Shown here: piece by piece, positions 36,131 to 50,700 of the stretch
Position numbering within the stretch: the stretch's first letter is position 1
How the letters are laid out: each line of letters begins with the position of its first letter
NCBI GenBank assembly: GCA_013397115.1
Contig: VWZW01001652.1
Coordinates: forward strand, 1,049,343 to 1,113,342
Direction of reading: 5' to 3'
DNA length: 64,000 bases
From: Edolisoma coerulescens
Lineage: Eukaryota; Chordata; Aves; Passeriformes; Campephagidae
Program-made: the position numbers and the translations under genes
Notes under the pieces: model-generated
The model's database searches: none
What the model saw: only the letters and a program-made list of their open reading frames with translations
Told to the model about the DNA's origin: nothing

Positions 36131-38356
36131 CTCTGTCATTAGAAGCTGTATGGAAATTTCTGTTAGGCAAGTCAATTAGTAGCTGCCTCCAAAGATGTAA
36201 AAGAGAATGGAAAAACAACCAACCATGCCCTCCTCCAACACTGCTTTAGACAGGAGTTGTGAACTGCAAAGTGAGTATCCAAGGTAACAGAGTCCCTCAG
36301 GACTGCAGATAAAACCTATGATAGCACTTTGGGGTCTGCAGTTATTATCTCCAAGTCTCGGGAAAGTCCTAGACATTTATGGGGAGGTAGATAGGTAGGT
36401 ATAAGTCTCTGGTATGGATCAGCTGTAGCATGGATACTTTGAGTTGTGTTTATTGTTTGGTGTATTATGAATAAGAAGATTTTGTGTGTAACGTAGTAGT
36501 TGGTGTGAGGCTTAGGAAAGCAATGAATCTGAGAGGAGATTAAATCATTCCTTGCTAGAGAGTCTAGAGAAGTGGGAAGAGATTTACATTTAAACTGCAG
36601 CCTAAATGTCAGGTGTGGGAGTAGGTTTTGCAGAACTTTCTCCTGGTGTTTTAAGTAGAGACTTGTAGTTCATGCCAAAAAGGAATTATGGCTTCATCAT
36701 GGGATACAGAAATATGTTAAAGGTAAGATAAAAGTGCTTTTGGCACTTGAGCTGAATTTGTGTAAAGATCACTTTTATTGTGAATAGCTGTGCTCTACTG
36801 AGATGTTGGTTGTGTCTTGAATACTTTGTTTCTCCAAAATACGTTTCTTTTATCTGCTCTGTCTCAATAAGCTTTTTCCAGTAAATAATTGTGTATATGT
36901 ATGTATGTATTTTCAAGTTAATCTTAACAACAGAAAAGCTCAGTCCTTCACTGGTTTCCTAAACAGACTGTGTGCTGATGTTTCAGATAATAATTTGTTT
37001 CATAAAATCTAGAGTGTCCCAGAAAAGTACTTTAAATGTGGCTTCTAAATTTAGTAGTTTTGTCTGTAGTGAAACACATGCTAGAGCTGCATATATCCAT
37101 AGTCCAGATATCCGTATACATATACATATATCCAAGTCCAGATGTCATAGGAAGCCTTCCACCAACTTAGGCACTATCTTCTGAATGTTCATGTGTTGCG
37201 TAACTTTATGCACGTATAAAATAGGATTTCTTCTGTGTGTGAAAAACTTAAGACAGTGAAGAACCTCTTAAACTATGATGACTTAAGAAAATTATACCTA
37301 CAGCATAACTTGAAATGGGTATCACTTATAATTCATGAAGGGTCACTCAGAAATATACTATCATTCAGAAACAGAAGAATAGAGAAAAATAATGCAAGAT
37401 CTGGCTGTTGTCTGCTAGAAAAATCCGTGCCCTTTTTTGACTGTCTCATATAAACATGAACTTCCTTTAATTCCTCAAGTCTGCATGACCCTAGAAACAT
37501 CTCTGCATCTTACCTAACGTTGACAAGAAATTATTTTCTGAGCTTCTTAATATTTCTACTCAGCTGGAGGATCAAGAGCTCTCTTTTCATGCTTTCAGAA
37601 AAATTCAGAGATAAAGAAGTGCATCCTATCTCTGCCATGCTGACCACCAGTCCTTACCAAATGTGCTTTTCAATTTAGTCCTCCGTGTTTTTTAGCCTTG
37701 TACTGAATTAGGCATAAAACTCTCAGGAGGGTCTCAGGTAGAATCATATTAATAATAAGGAAAAGCTGACCATAATTTTAGACTTGCAGAAATGTTCAAA
37801 AATGTACACCTGATATTTTTTAAAGTTTTGGGACTAACTATCATTTCTGTATCCTTGTGTTATTCCTGTAAAAGGATTTTGCTTTTGAAAAGGAAAGGTT
37901 TTAGAGCTTTTAGAGAGACGCATGTGTAAAAAGCCGTGCTCGGATAGGGCAGCCTTTTCGATACACTTTCATACATAATTTCAATGATAAAAGTGACTTT
38001 GTAACCATAAAGAAAGCAGATAATCGGGATCCATTGTGCACTGTGGAAGAAAATATTCTTTCACATGTGAAAATAACTTTCAACTATTCAACTGGATAAA
38101 ACCAGTGTATTTTCGCATTTGTTTACTATGTCACCTTAAAGCTAGACTTAGAGAAAGGTAGAGAAGTTCTGGTCTAGCAGAACATTTGCTGCTCTTGGGT
38201 TTCTAGCCTGATGCTGTTTTGTGTAAGGGGTTGGTAATTCAGTGTCTATCCTGCCACTTTCTTTCTCCTCAGATTCCAACGTTTTTTCCTGCCACCTGTT
38301 TTGGGAGTGCTGTGAGTCCTATCCTTTGTAGATGAAGGACATGTAGAACAGAGTAA
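36131..38356. other. Unique sequence, no gene seen
   Basis: AT-rich, with short TATG and ATAC repeats near 36895-36910 and 37110-37130. No repeat family or exon is recognised. Confidence 0.5.
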
Positions 38357-39950
38357 AATGCAGTCACTGAGGTTGGAAGGCACCTCTGGAAATGATCTAT
38401 GACAATCCTCCAGCATGAGGAGAAGGTCAGCTGAGGCAGGTTGCCCTGGCCATCTCCAGCTGAGTATGGGATATCTTCAAGGATGGAGATTCCACATCAT
38501 CTCTGGGCAACCTGTGGGAGTGTCTGATCACCCTTATAATAAAAAAGGGAGTTTGTTGTACCTATGGGGATTTTCTTGTATTTCAGATTGTTTTCATTGC
38601 TTCTCATCCTGTTGTTGGACACTGCTGAGAAGATTGTGGCTTTATCATCCTTACACCCTTCTGTCAAGTATTTTTACAAATGCACAAGATCTTCCTGAGC
38701 TTTGTCTTCACCATGATGTAGAGACCCAGCTCCTTCAGCCTCAGCTTCTGTGCAACATACTCCAGTCTTTTGAGGTTTTTGTGGTCCTGTAGTGGACTCT
38801 CTCCAGTATTTCCATGTCTCTTGTACTGGGAGCCTGAGATCTGGACCCAGAACTACTGAGGTATCTTAACAGTTCTGTGAAAAGAGGGGGGACAATTTGC
38901 TTGACCTGCTGGCAAAGTTTTTCCTAGTGCAGCCCAGGAAATTGCTGCCCATCTTTGCCATAAGGGTGCACTGCTTTGCTCATTTTCAACTTGTTCTCTA
39001 GGACCCTAATATCCTTCTTCACAAAGCTACTTTCCAGCTGGCCAGCCCCCAGCGCATTCTGTATCTGCAGTTATTTCTGCTTAGCTGCAGGATCTTGAAC
39101 TTTCCTTTGCTGCATTTCATGAGGTTTCTGTTTACCTTTTTCTCCAGCTTTTAAAGTCCTTCTGGATGACAGCACATGTCAGGTATATGAACTGTTTCTT
39201 GCAGTTTTCTATCACCTGAAAACTTGCTGAGAGTGCATTCAGTCCTGTCATTAATGATGATTTTAAGCAGTGTTCGTCCGAGTATCGATGCCTGGAGTAC
39301 GCTGTAGACAACTGGCTTTCAGCTGCTTTTTGTGACACTACTCGCAGCTCTCTGAGCCTGTCAATACTGTCAGTTTTCAGTCCACCTTGTTTGCAACTTA
39401 CTTGGTCTGTACTTCATCAGTTTGTCTGGGAAGGTGTGATGGGAAACAGTGTGGAATACTCTGTTAAGATAAAGCAACCTCTCTCATTCTCCTGTCATGA
39501 ACCAGGCTGCTCATCTCGTTATAGAAGGCTATAAGGTTGTTTCAGAATGATTCACCTTCATAAATCCATGCTGACTGCTCCAAATAACCTTCTTGTCCTT
39601 TATATGTTTGGATTGTCTTGTCCATCATCTTCCCAGGAGTGAACAGTGAAACTGATCAGAATGTAGTTCTCCAGATCCTCCTTCTTCCTCTTCTTTTAAG
39701 TAGGAATGATATTAGCTTCCTTTCTTTCAGTGCTTAGGAAGACCCTCTCTAATTGCTGTGCTCTTTCAAAGATGACTGGGGGAGTGGCATTGTCCAGTTC
39801 CCTGAGCACCACTTGGTGCATCCTGTCAATTCCCACGGACTTATGTATGTCCAGGTTGTTGAAATGTTCCTATCCTAGTCCTGCTCTACACATTGTAAGT
39901 TTTCTTGCACTGCACTTTACTGCTGGTGCCCCACAACCTTCAGACTGCCA
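38357..39950 (-). mobile_element. Old, diverged CR1 LINE copy, minus strand
   Basis: The left end shows the reverse complement of the CR1 3' UTR (GAGGTTGGAAGGCACCTCTG, then CAAGGATGGAGATTCCAC and CTCTGGGCAACCTG). To the right the order of the reverse-transcriptase region is kept, including GAAAACTTGCTGAGAGTGC (degenerate FADD neighbourhood), AATCCATGCTGACTGCTCC, TTGTCCATCATCTTCCCAGG and GGTGCATCCTGTCAATTCCC. It spans about 1.6 kb. Many substitutions and indels make it clearly older than the copy at 10982-11820. The fade-out near 39950 is approximate. Confidence 0.87.
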
Positions 39951-40454
39951 GGTTGCCACAAGGTAGTAAACCAGCTCATTCCAGCACTAGGAAAATTTTG
40001 TGTGGGTTACTTTACCGGCCATAGTATGAGGGCTATCTCTCCATGAAACTAGGAACACGTGTGCTGCTTCTCCATAGTGTAAGAGCCTTAAAAATCATAT
40101 TTGTCTTATGCTGTTAAGACCACCATAGGACTTTGCCCACTATGGCAAACTGTGTTAAGAATCTGTGACCATGAAAGCCCACGCTGCCCAAATATGCCTT
40201 CTGGGTTCCAGGAACTTGATACAAGATAAAGGCGGTACTATTGTCCAATTATCTCAGGTTTACAGAGAAGTAAACATGACTGGAGGAGAAGAACGTATCC
40301 ACAAGGAAAGCCAGCTCAGCAGCTGTGTTAAAAATCATCTCTGGCTGGGCCCGGCAGGGGGAGACCATAGCCCACTGACCCCTTTGCTGAGGCCAGGTTT
40401 GCACACTAGAATTTGGGGATTTTTTTAAGTCATCCACTATGAGTGAAATGCAAC

Positions 40455-40497
40455 TGTACTGGGTTTGTCTCTGGGGCAGAAAATTTGTTTTTTGTTT
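40455..40497 (+). mobile_element. Possible start of an LTR, about 40 bp only
   Basis: TGTACTGGGTTTG, followed by GGGGCAGA and a T-rich stretch, resembles the first bases of avian ERV LTRs starting TGTACTGGGTTTGGCTGGG. Homology cannot be followed further and no right end was found. It may be chance. Confidence 0.22.
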
Positions 40498-42903
40498 TTG
40501 TGTTGCTGTTGTTTATAAGTGGGCAAAAGGTACTTAGAAAAACAGTGGAAAACCATCTTGGAGGTATGCTTAGGAGATTCGAGTATTAAGAAAAAGTATT
40601 TTATAGGATCTCAATTTTTAGAAAAATTATTCCCGGTGGCATCCTTTATGTGACTTACTGTGCTGTCTGTTTCCCTGGAGCAAATCAATATTTTCACCAC
40701 AGGTGAGAAATCTGGCACTGAGTTGACCACCCAGAAATTGCAAGGAGTCTGCATTGGCAAAGGGACCACCCAAATACTGACATTCCACTGTGCTCAAATC
40801 AGCAGTAAGAAACTTCAGTGGCATGCACTCAGAAATACGTGCTGGGAATATGAATCCTTCAGGAGAAGGAGGAGAGCTCGTAGTTTGTAGAAGAAATCTG
40901 GTAAAAATATGTGACCATTGCCTATCATATGGAACACAATGTATTTTAATCCTGTACGCATGTGAATGAATGAATTAATGAAATGGAAGCCGGGACAGCA
41001 CAGAAAGATTGTACACTGTAGAGCTGCCAGTTCCTGTGTTTCTAAAGGCACTAGGAGAATAAGACAAAATTAGTTCTTTGCAGAATAGTCATATAGGCAA
41101 AGCAGAGACTGCTGCTGTCGTAGCACTGGCACAGACCAAAAGGGCCTGCTTCCTGCTAAAAGTGATGCTCATTGGTTTAGAGCTCAGTGCTCTTAATTCA
41201 TTCAAGAATTCGTGTTTCCCTGTTCAAACCCCATACCTCTGTGTTTTAGGTGTTTCCATCTCTAGTTAGTGTGATGTAGATTCTCTTCCAGTTGTAGTTA
41301 CTGTGTTCACCTGTGTGTGCAGTAGAAGACTGAGACTTGGAAATTTTTAAGCCAGACCACTGTGGATGGATGAACATAATGAAAATTTTTCACCAAAATT
41401 TTATCGTGGCTGCTAAGGAATAGTAGATGCTATGTCTCTTAAAGTTCTAAGTAAATATAATAACATTTCTAATATACGAGAAACATCGGACTACTTAATA
41501 GCAGAGTTCTTCTTTGTCCTATGTATGCCTTCTTATATTATGTATGAAGCTTCAAAAGTTTCCTGTAAGTTTACTGTATTCCTGCTAAAGATTGTGAAAT
41601 GCTCAGGTCTGAAATATTTTAACTGAGAGATGAACTGGTCTTAAAACCCTTACTGAAAAAAAGTGCTACGTGGGCCGTAGAAGAACCTGATATTCTGCAG
41701 GTTGTGGACAATTATTTCCTGTATTAGCATTCTACTAAGTGCTGTGACAGGTTTTGGTGTGTTTTTGAGGATTTAGATTTTATATATTTCCCAGAGAAAA
41801 GTCTTGTGATATTAAGTGAGGAACACCAGTGCAGTGCCCAAATGGTAAAGAATTTCTGCAGGCTGTTTATGGGAAAACTGTGTGGTATTTTTGCAGTTTT
41901 GATCATGACTTGTCCAAACCACATGTGCTATCACAAAGAATATGAAGGTAAGTAAACTAGTTTTCACAGATTTATGGAGGTTCACTTTATTTTTTCCTCC
42001 ATTAGTGACTTGTCTGCATTAAGAATATTCGTAAGATAGTTTATGGCATGAAATGTCCTGAATTGTCCTGTCTTGGGGCATCATGGCTGCTTTTAGGACT
42101 TCTTTTTCCTCAAGGACATATGCTGATGGCAATTAGCACAGAGCATGTAGCAGATCCGTGTTTACAGCCTGTAACACCTGCATAAGGCTTAAGTGTTTCT
42201 AGCCTGTAGCAGTGGTGAACTGTCTGGACTTACAAGAGTTTTGAATGTCTGGGAATGCATTTGGGAATGTGCTTCAAGAGCTCTCAACCTCTGGATTTAG
42301 CTCCCCTTTGCTACCAAATACAATTACATTTTTTTGTGCTGTGTCAGACTTACAGGCACATGCACAAATGTTTGTGTTCTCCTTGGACTTCCTCCTTCCT
42401 GTAAGTCAAGATGAGGACTTGAGTGCCTCTGAAAACTTATGTAACACAGGTGAAAAACAGGCATAGCTTTGTATTTGACCAGTCTATTTTACAACAGGAT
42501 CTGTCCTGAGTTGTCAGCCAGTGAACTCTTTTGTTTCCAGCACTGACCTAAACAGAAGAATGGAAGCCTTTATGTTCATTGGTGAAAGGCAGTTTGTTAC
42601 CTTGATCATTAATACTGAACAGATACCATGCAGTCTGTGAGAATGACTGTGAAAGGCAGAATACCTTTTGGAATCTGATGCAAATTAAGATTATGGGCTG
42701 CAGTCCTGCATCTCTCAGACCAAATGTGAGTACACTATACAGGAGAACTAGTTGGAGTGTTTGGTTTGCAGAGCCTGATTTTCTCTCCAGTATCAGCCTT
42801 CTTTGAGACATTAGATTAGGAATTAGATAATGCAGAGTGAAAGTGACCCTAATTCTGTTTTTTCCTTAGTAATGTCATCCCATTACTTGGTAAAGTATAA
42901 ACT

Positions 42904-42904
<1 letters not shown>

Positions 42905-42934
<30 letters not shown>

Positions 42935-42935
42935 T
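42905..42935 (+). repeat. (CT)11 microsatellite followed by T10
   Basis: Eleven CT units (42905-42926) run into a T tract and end in AG at 42936-42937, an uninterrupted 31-nt pyrimidine run. It resembles a very strong splice-acceptor tract, but the following sequence offers no convincing exon. Confidence 0.9.
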
Positions 42936-44094
42936 AGTCAGTTGGGGTTTATTTCCATAATCTCTTTTTTTGTTTTTCATACTTTATCTTTACAGCTTCC
43001 TGATTTTCTTTCATGGATTCTTACTGGCAGTGCTATAATTTATGTATCTCGTAATATTTTAACAGATGCTATTTTGGAGGTATCCAGACTTATCTAAAAA
43101 GAGCTGGAATTTAACCTCTTGGCATCATAATTTTGCTTGTTGTGTTTGAATTGCAGAAAGTGTTTGAAGGCTCCAATTGAATTATGACCTTATTGTCCAA
43201 AGCAGCCTATGTGCTTATCCTAAGAGACAGATCAAAAAGTCAGAGGTTGACTTTGTACATTTATCATTTTCGTGGTATAAGGCAGTATGGTGCATACAGA
43301 CAGGCAGGAAAGATATTTGAGAATACTGAATTATTAGAAAGGAAATAACAAGTTGCAGTTTCCTTCATATCTCTCATATTTTGGTTAAATGTCTGTCTCT
43401 TGTAGGCTAGTAGATAATAACATTGTCATGAGATTGCTGACACAGACCATTTTTATATGTTTTGCAATAAACAAGTACAGATTTATGTATATTTTGTCTT
43501 TTGCATATCCCGAGGTTCTTATTAATTCCTTTAATTGAAATGATTTATCCTGAAGTTATTCTTTGCCACCAAAAACTGTATCCAGATAGCCATTCTGTTA
43601 AGAGAACTAGTGTTCAGAAGCATGTGCGATGCCAAATGAAGAAGTACAGCTCCTGTATCTTTCTTTTTTTTCAGGAATCCTTTTTCTTTTGTGTCTAAGT
43701 GGTCTTAATAGGTCATTAGACATTGTATGACCATACCTGTATGCAGTCTGTGAATACAGTTCAGGACCATGGTACAGAACATACAGAACAGCATGATAAA
43801 TAGTGTGGAGGAAGAAGTCTTTTCTACTCAGCTATATGCCGTGCGCTAGTTCTATTTTTTCTCTTAGATAGTATGAGAAATAGAACCCGATAATAATTTT
43901 ATCTCAATTTTTATTGCCATTTCTGGTAAAATATTATTGCAATTTTATGCCTCTTTCCAGTCCAGCATACGGTGGAACTCTGACAAGTGTGCTGCTATTT
44001 TTAGTAATCCTAAAATTTACTTCCGATTTTTTTCCTGAACTGAAACTTTTCATATGGTTACTTTTGCTATTTTACCTGAACAAAATACAAAATC

Positions 44095-44715
44095 GTGGTG
44101 AGGCTGAGATTGGAAGGAACCTCAGGAGGTAATCTGGTTCAACCTCCCTGTTCCAGTAGGGAGACCTAGGGCATGCTGCCCAAGACCATGTCTCTCAAGG
44201 ATGGAGATTCCACCATGTCTCTGGGCAATTTTTGCCCGTGCTCAGTCACCTTCCCAGTAAAGAAGTGTTTCCCACTGTTCAGAAGGAACCAGTCTTTCAG
44301 TTAGTGCCTATTGCCTCTGGGTCTGTCACAGGGAACCACTGGAAAGAGACTATGTCTTGTTAGTGCCTTCCCTTTAGGAGTGTGTACGACATCATGAGAT
44401 TCCTCTGAGCCTTTTCTTCTACAGCTGGAACAATCTCAGGTCTCTCAGTCTTTCCTCGAAGGAGAGATGTTCCAGTCCCTTCATCATCTTAATGGTTGTT
44501 TGCTGCACTCTCCAGTAGCTCCATGTCCCTGTTGTATTAAGAATCCCACAGCTGGGCACAGTACTCCAAATGTGGCCTCACCAGTGCTGAATGGAGGGGC
44601 AGGATCACCTCCCCCACAACCTGCTGGCAGTACTCTTCATGCAGCCCAGGATTCCTTTAACCTTCTTTGCCACAAGGGTATAATGCTGGCCTGTGTTCCA
44701 GCGGGACCCAGTGAT
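44095..44715 (-). mobile_element. CR1 LINE fragment, minus strand
   Basis: The plus strand begins GAGGCTGAGATTGGAAGGAACC, then CAAGGATGGAGATTCCACC and TCTCTGGGCAA, the reverse complement of the CR1 3' UTR. It then enters the C-terminal coding region (CCTCGAAGGAGAGATGTTCC, CCACAGCTGGGCACAGTACTCC and TTCTTTGCCACAAGGG). The 5' truncation is near 44715. Divergence is intermediate, and the last coding blocks carry several mismatches. Confidence 0.9.
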
Positions 44716-47700
44716 GTAATGTTACAAACTGGGTCATTTCAAATAGGCTGCTTTTGGATATACGTGCCCGTGGGGAGAAGTAATTCGCACATAAATTTCC
44801 TGTAGTATTTTAGTCTGCATCATTTTTAAGCGTATGTAGCAGCCTTATTGACCAGCTGAGGTTGACAGCCTTTGTTCTTGAAATCACCCAGTCTTCCACT
44901 GGAGTCGTCTGGTCTCTTGACAGCAAGCTGAGAATTTACCGCTGCAGCAAAAGTGGCTATATGGAGATACTGAAAGCTCCCACTCTGTTCTAAGCAGAGA
45001 TGAATCTCAGCTCTGTGAAATGTTTGATTCAAACCCCAATGTGGTTCAAATTCCTGTCTTGGCTCTATGGTGTGTTGTGTTGTTGCCAGGTGAAGAACCG
45101 TTTGCACGCCTGGCGGGTTAATACAATGCTCATTCTTCAGAACCCACCACCCTATGGAACCACACAATGCTTATTCTGTAGGATCATGTTAAACATTAAC
45201 CAAGAAGAAGAATGGGAGCGTAATCAGCCCAGTTACTGGTAACAGTGTGAATGAATAATGAAACAAAACTGCATCATGACTTTCTGGTCAACCACTGAAA
45301 TCAACACACACTATCTGATACTTTCCTACACCGTATATTCTGCATGAGAAGTGGCAGATTCCTTATGGCCTTATAGTTCCTTATAGTTCTACACTAATGT
45401 GAAGTCATAATGGGAGCATTTTCAATTTCTGTGGCTAACAGCAGATACTTTGGGTCCTATGGAGATACTTAGAAGAGGGCTCTAGGAAAATGTCCTCTAA
45501 AAAGACCTGCAGGTTGTTCTGCTTTCTGACAGAACAAAATCGTAATTTCAAAATTTCTACTTCTAGCTCTCCAGTACAGTGTCATAACAGAAATCAAGAT
45601 TTTTGCATAGTGAAGATCCATTTCTTCTTTGGGACTGTGTCATATGTCTTTTTGGCACCCATAAGTGATATGGATCTTTGAAATTTTCTCCTGCTATGCA
45701 AGTAATGGAAAATACTTCACATTTGATTAATAAAAGAGACAAATATGTATAGTTTCCATGAGCTTTAAAAGTGGAATCTACTACGTGAGCAGAGTGAGAC
45801 ACATATGATAATCTTTTTCTTTTGCCTGTGCAAGGATTTTACCTCCAAATTACATGTAATTAAAAAAGAAAAAGAAGGACACTGGAATATTTTTAAACTT
45901 GTGCATATATTTTATATAGAGGTCCACAGACTTGAAATTTGAAAACTTCACCAGCTGAATACAATATTCCTATGAAGAGTTACATTCTGCGTGCATGCCT
46001 ACAGGATGTGAAGTTTTCTATCTTCAGGACGTCATTCATATATTAAATCTTTTAACATATGTGTGTACATGGATACATCAGTTTATAAATATTTTTGTGT
46101 ACATATGTATGTATTTGGATATATATATTACACTTACTTACTTTTCTTGAACTGTAAAGACAGCAAGCTATAAAGCCCTAAAGAACAAATTGTGCTTACA
46201 TCAGTGTCTTATTTACCACATATTCACTACCGAAGGCACAAGAGAATGTCCCTTCATACACCTTCCTAGTAAGCCTCCATTTGCTAATGCATCTCTAACA
46301 AAAATTCCCAAATTCGTGGGCCCTTATTAGAACTCCTTCTGCTTGATATTGCTTCCATTTCTGTTGGAAGCTGAGATCCTTGTTGCTACCAGGTTTTTTT
46401 TTTAAGAATGAGCATGCTGAGGGATCAGTTCTGCTTTGTGAAAAAAGCCTAGCTGAGTACTGGCTTTTATCTTTGAACTCAGATGAAGGCTTTCCAAGTA
46501 TGGCTCAGCAGGTGGTTGACTGCCCCTCCTGCTCAATTTAAATCTTAAGTGCATCTTATGTCCCACAGTGATTTACGTTTCCTTTGCAACAGTCTCTTTG
46601 CTGAATCCACAAGAGAAGAAAATCTTGGATAGAGCTGGAAAATTAGGGCCTCTTTTGCTCTGGGTAATGTACATTTGCAGCTTTTTGAAACACTGTTCCA
46701 TGTATTCCAATACAATATTTTGTACTAAAAACATCCAATGAACTATCTGAAGCCTGCCCTTTTTTTTCATTTCTTTTCTTTTTTTTAAATTTTTTTTTCT
46801 GTAGGAGCAAATGCCTTTGCTGTGTATAAAGGCATAAGGATTTCAAATGTGCATGAGGATCACAGCACTGTTTGGATGTAGTGCCTTGTTCCTGAAAGCA
46901 GGTAATGTCTTGGATGTAAGGCCTTGTTCCTATTTATCTGTATTGCCATGGCACTGTGCCCAAGCTAATGGCTCTTCCAGCTTGTGGAATAAAATGTGTT
47001 ACAGCAGCTATCCTGTATTGGCTTCTGAAGCCCGTGTGGTTTTCACTCACTGTGTTGTCTATGCTTGGTGTGATGCAGTCATGACTTACACAACTCTCTT
47101 GGTTTTGGAGGCTTCTAGCTAGAACTGTTCTACATATTGAGGAGAAAACAGTAATTTGACATAAGTGCGGTAACCCTGTTTTTTCTTTAATTTCTGCCTA
47201 TCATGCTATTTTAGTAAGATAGATATTTAAGTGTATTGCAGTCTTCTTTTACTCAGCCTTTGTTATGCCTTAAACAGACTTACTCCAAAGCACATCAGAT
47301 TCACACAGCTGAGGTCTTAGACTCAAATGAGGAAAAATTCTGGATATTTTTAATTTCATTAGAAACCCAAATCCAAATCGTAGCTTTGGAGGATGCAATC
47401 TCATGAACTAATCCTGAAAAACACAGAACATTGTCCTGAGTTTGTGATAAACAGTTTTAAATGAACTTCTAGAATATTGCAATGTGTAACATAGATGTCT
47501 TCTGGTACTCAGTGAGTAAGCATTTCTAATATTCTTGTTCTAGCACCTTGCCTTCTATCAGGAGATTCAATAGTGTATGTGAAATGCGAAGAAGACTGAC
47601 AACTTGGTAAGCATCAGTATTCCTGCAAGAAGAATGGAAAAACTCAGGGCAGAGGAGCTCAGTGTTGTGCTCAAGATTGTACTTACACTTTGTGGAGCCA

Positions 47701-50700
47701 ACAAATTCTTCTGCACTTGACACGAAGTTCTCCATTGTTCCTGCCTGCTTCAAGTGGTTTATGTTACTTTCTCTTCAGGAAAGTCATTGATAGAAAGTGT
47801 ATTACCTCAGATATACTGCTAAGTCTTATTAAATGATATTGGGAGATTTGTACTAAGTATACGTAGGGGGTTTTTTTCCCTTGTATAACTTTGCCAATCC
47901 TGTTCCAGTCCGGTGGACTACAAGTATCTCCAAACTGAAAATGGCTGTGTGTACCTTTTGCTCTGTTAATACCAGTAGCTGTCAGTTTCCTTGGCTGTGA
48001 GACTTGAAATCAGGTTGTTATTTGAGCAAGATTTTCTTAATGTGCGCTTGCTTGGCAAACTTGCTGCTGCTAAGCAAGCAGACAGCACAGTAGGATGCGA
48101 TTATGAGTGTTGTATAATACACTTGTTCTCTTTCTCCCCATTTTCCTTTTTTTTTCCCCTCATCCTCTGGGAAGAGTGCTCCCAGGCACTCTTGGAAAGC
48201 TGCCAGTCCAGAAATGTAAGCACTTCTGAAATTCTTCCCAGTCTGAGGTTTCTGATACCCTTTTTGTGGCATAGTCTAATCAGAAAGGATACCCAAAGTA
48301 ATTTCTGTGGAGGATGTCACTGGAGAAAGGAAGGCACTCTGAAGGTCCCAGAGACATGAACTTCAGGATATAAAAGAGCTAAAGCTATTAGTACTTTGTG
48401 TGACTGTTCTGAGTACTTAAAACTGCACAAGAGATAGAGAAAAATGGTAATCATTCAAATACATGTTTACTCCTTTGCTATGCCTCTTCTGTACTTTGAT
48501 GTGCTTTTACATAATGCTTCTCATCTATTCAATGTTACCAGCTGCTAGTAAAAGCCATCTACTTAAATGCACATAATTTAAACTGCCTGAAAATAAAGGA
48601 CCTCTAAGGTCTGGTGGGTGTTGTGGTTGTTAATGGGCTTCAAAGCTTAAGGGATGCTGAAAATCTTGCTATTTGCAGCATTAACATCTGCATTCATGCT
48701 GATCTGTTATGTCGCTCCCAAAGGGCCAGCTCAGTAGAGTATCACTTTGTTTATACCCATACCCTCAATGTTACTCCGGTTACACCCTATGGTATGCTGC
48801 ACATTAATGGATAAATAGATAATATCTCTCCCCTGGGGACCTCAGCAAAGTATGTCTAATACTTGTTTTGCCCCAAACTGCCTGCTTTTGGCCTGTCTGT
48901 GTGGGCCAGGCTGATTTTTGCCACAAATTTACCAGCACCTTGTAGCAAGAGTGGGAAGATGTGGGAGCCTGCCCCAGTGCTCCCACGGAAGAAATGTTTG
49001 GAGGTCAGCTGAACCTGACATGCCTGGGGAAGGTGACTTAGATTACTGCACTGGAGCATTGCAGATCGATGGCGTGGCAGTTTGTATTGACCCCCAGAGC
49101 ACCTTGTCAAGAGGCAAAACATGTATAAAAGTGATACACGCCTAACCTGTGCCAGAAGAATATTTTGCTCTTAATTTGCACAACACAATTAAATTTTCTT
49201 TTCCCATTTGCAGGGACTGTGAGCAAAGAAGATACTCTAGAGTCCTGCCATCGTGTAGAAATCACAATGGGCAGAAAAAAGTGTCTCCTGTCTTAGGCCT
49301 TCTGTCCAGGCAGTTGTTCTTCCTGGGTGACAGAGAAATGGGCACAGGAATGCTTTTAACATGAGTCAATTTTCAGTTTTCATTTGTTTAGAGCTGACGT
49401 CACGTGAGATCTGGCTTTTCAAAATGCTTAAATATGGGTCTGGTGTGGTCTTTCCTCACACAGAAGCCTGTGAGCTCTCACTGAGAGTTTTGTCTGACTC
49501 TGTTCTCTGTACAGTAAGTAGTCAAGTATGGCTTGCCATTAAACCACTGTTGCATTTACCATTGCACTTTGTAAACTCATAGTTTTGTATCAATTAAGTG
49601 TACTGTTGCTTCTCTTTTATGAGTGAAGTGCATAATTCTGTCTGTGACAAGGCCTGTCCTAGATACAGTGAGCAGTCACCATGTGCATTCGGAACATCCT
49701 GATCCAGGAGAGAACATTATCCAAATTATTCTGAAAATAAAGGGAACTTTTGTCTCCTTCCTACAGACATATTTGTTATAGCAGTCTCACTTGACTGCTA
49801 TATGAGCACTTTGAAGATGTCCCTGGACAAGGATGGGGGACTTCTGTTTCGGCTGGAAATTGGATAAGGACATCTGACCCTGTTCCTGGTATATGGTGGT
49901 GATTATGAAATGGATGAAAGAGAGACATTCTCTATGCAAGGGCAGTGCCAAGCCTGTGTCTCCTTTTCTCCCTCTCTGCCTGCTTTCATCTAGAAGATAC
50001 AGTGCAAGCCAGCCCTTGGCCCCAAGAAGCCATCTCACATGAGAGTGGCTGCCTGCATACTCAGTAGTACTGACTGTGGACTTTGGATGGTGGAGATGGA
50101 CAAACACCAAGTGAGACTGCAAGGAGAATGTGCCATAGCTATGAACTTCATGTGTTTGTTCATGAAGTAGATAGGGTGGTCTGAGGAGCTCTGAAGGTAG
50201 GACGCCGACATCCTATGGACCTATTATTCTTACTTTTGAATACTGAAAGGAGAGCTTTGTGAGACTAGGGCAGCAGGGGTGGCTCTGTTTCTGTGTCCTC
50301 ACAGAGGTACTGCCTGCTCCAGTTGTGAAATAGCCCTGTGTGGGGTCTACTGGGCAATGTGCCATCCTTTGCCCTTGATGCTCCCTCTCAAAAGATGTAG
50401 CTTGGTAAAGTCAGGTTTCATATGTCAAGGTTTTTCCATGCTGTCTGTTTGTTCTCACTGTTCAGTAATGAGCTGAAGTGTCATAGTGGGCTGTATGCAC
50501 CTCAATGGTTCTCAGAGCTACCTGGCTGGAGTACTGTTGTCCCAGACACCTAGTGAATTCCAGTGCCATGACAATGTGGGTGAGGATTTGGCCTTGAGAG
50601 GCCCAAATGACTGCTTATAGTGCAGTGGCACAGACACAGCCATATGGGTCACAGTGCTAGATAAGGGTCATTTGAGCTCTGACAGCTCCATTTAGCTTTT

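Larger units (their letters stand above)
39951..44094. other. Mostly unique sequence; possible LTR scrap near 40455
   Basis: The open frame 40165-40428 (87 codons) has no recognisable domain. At 40455 TGTACTGGGTTTG resembles a common avian LTR start, but the match covers only about 40 bp. A CT repeat at 42905 is listed separately. Nothing else is recognised. Confidence 0.4.

Noticed and set aside
38415..38792. 125-codon plus frame
   Set aside because: It lies inside the old minus-strand CR1, antisense.
44467..44805. 112-codon plus frame
   Set aside because: It is mostly antisense CR1, running out into unique sequence.
47991..48359. 122-codon plus frame
   Set aside because: Passes through a T-rich low-complexity stretch, lacks any domain, and no exon borders were found.
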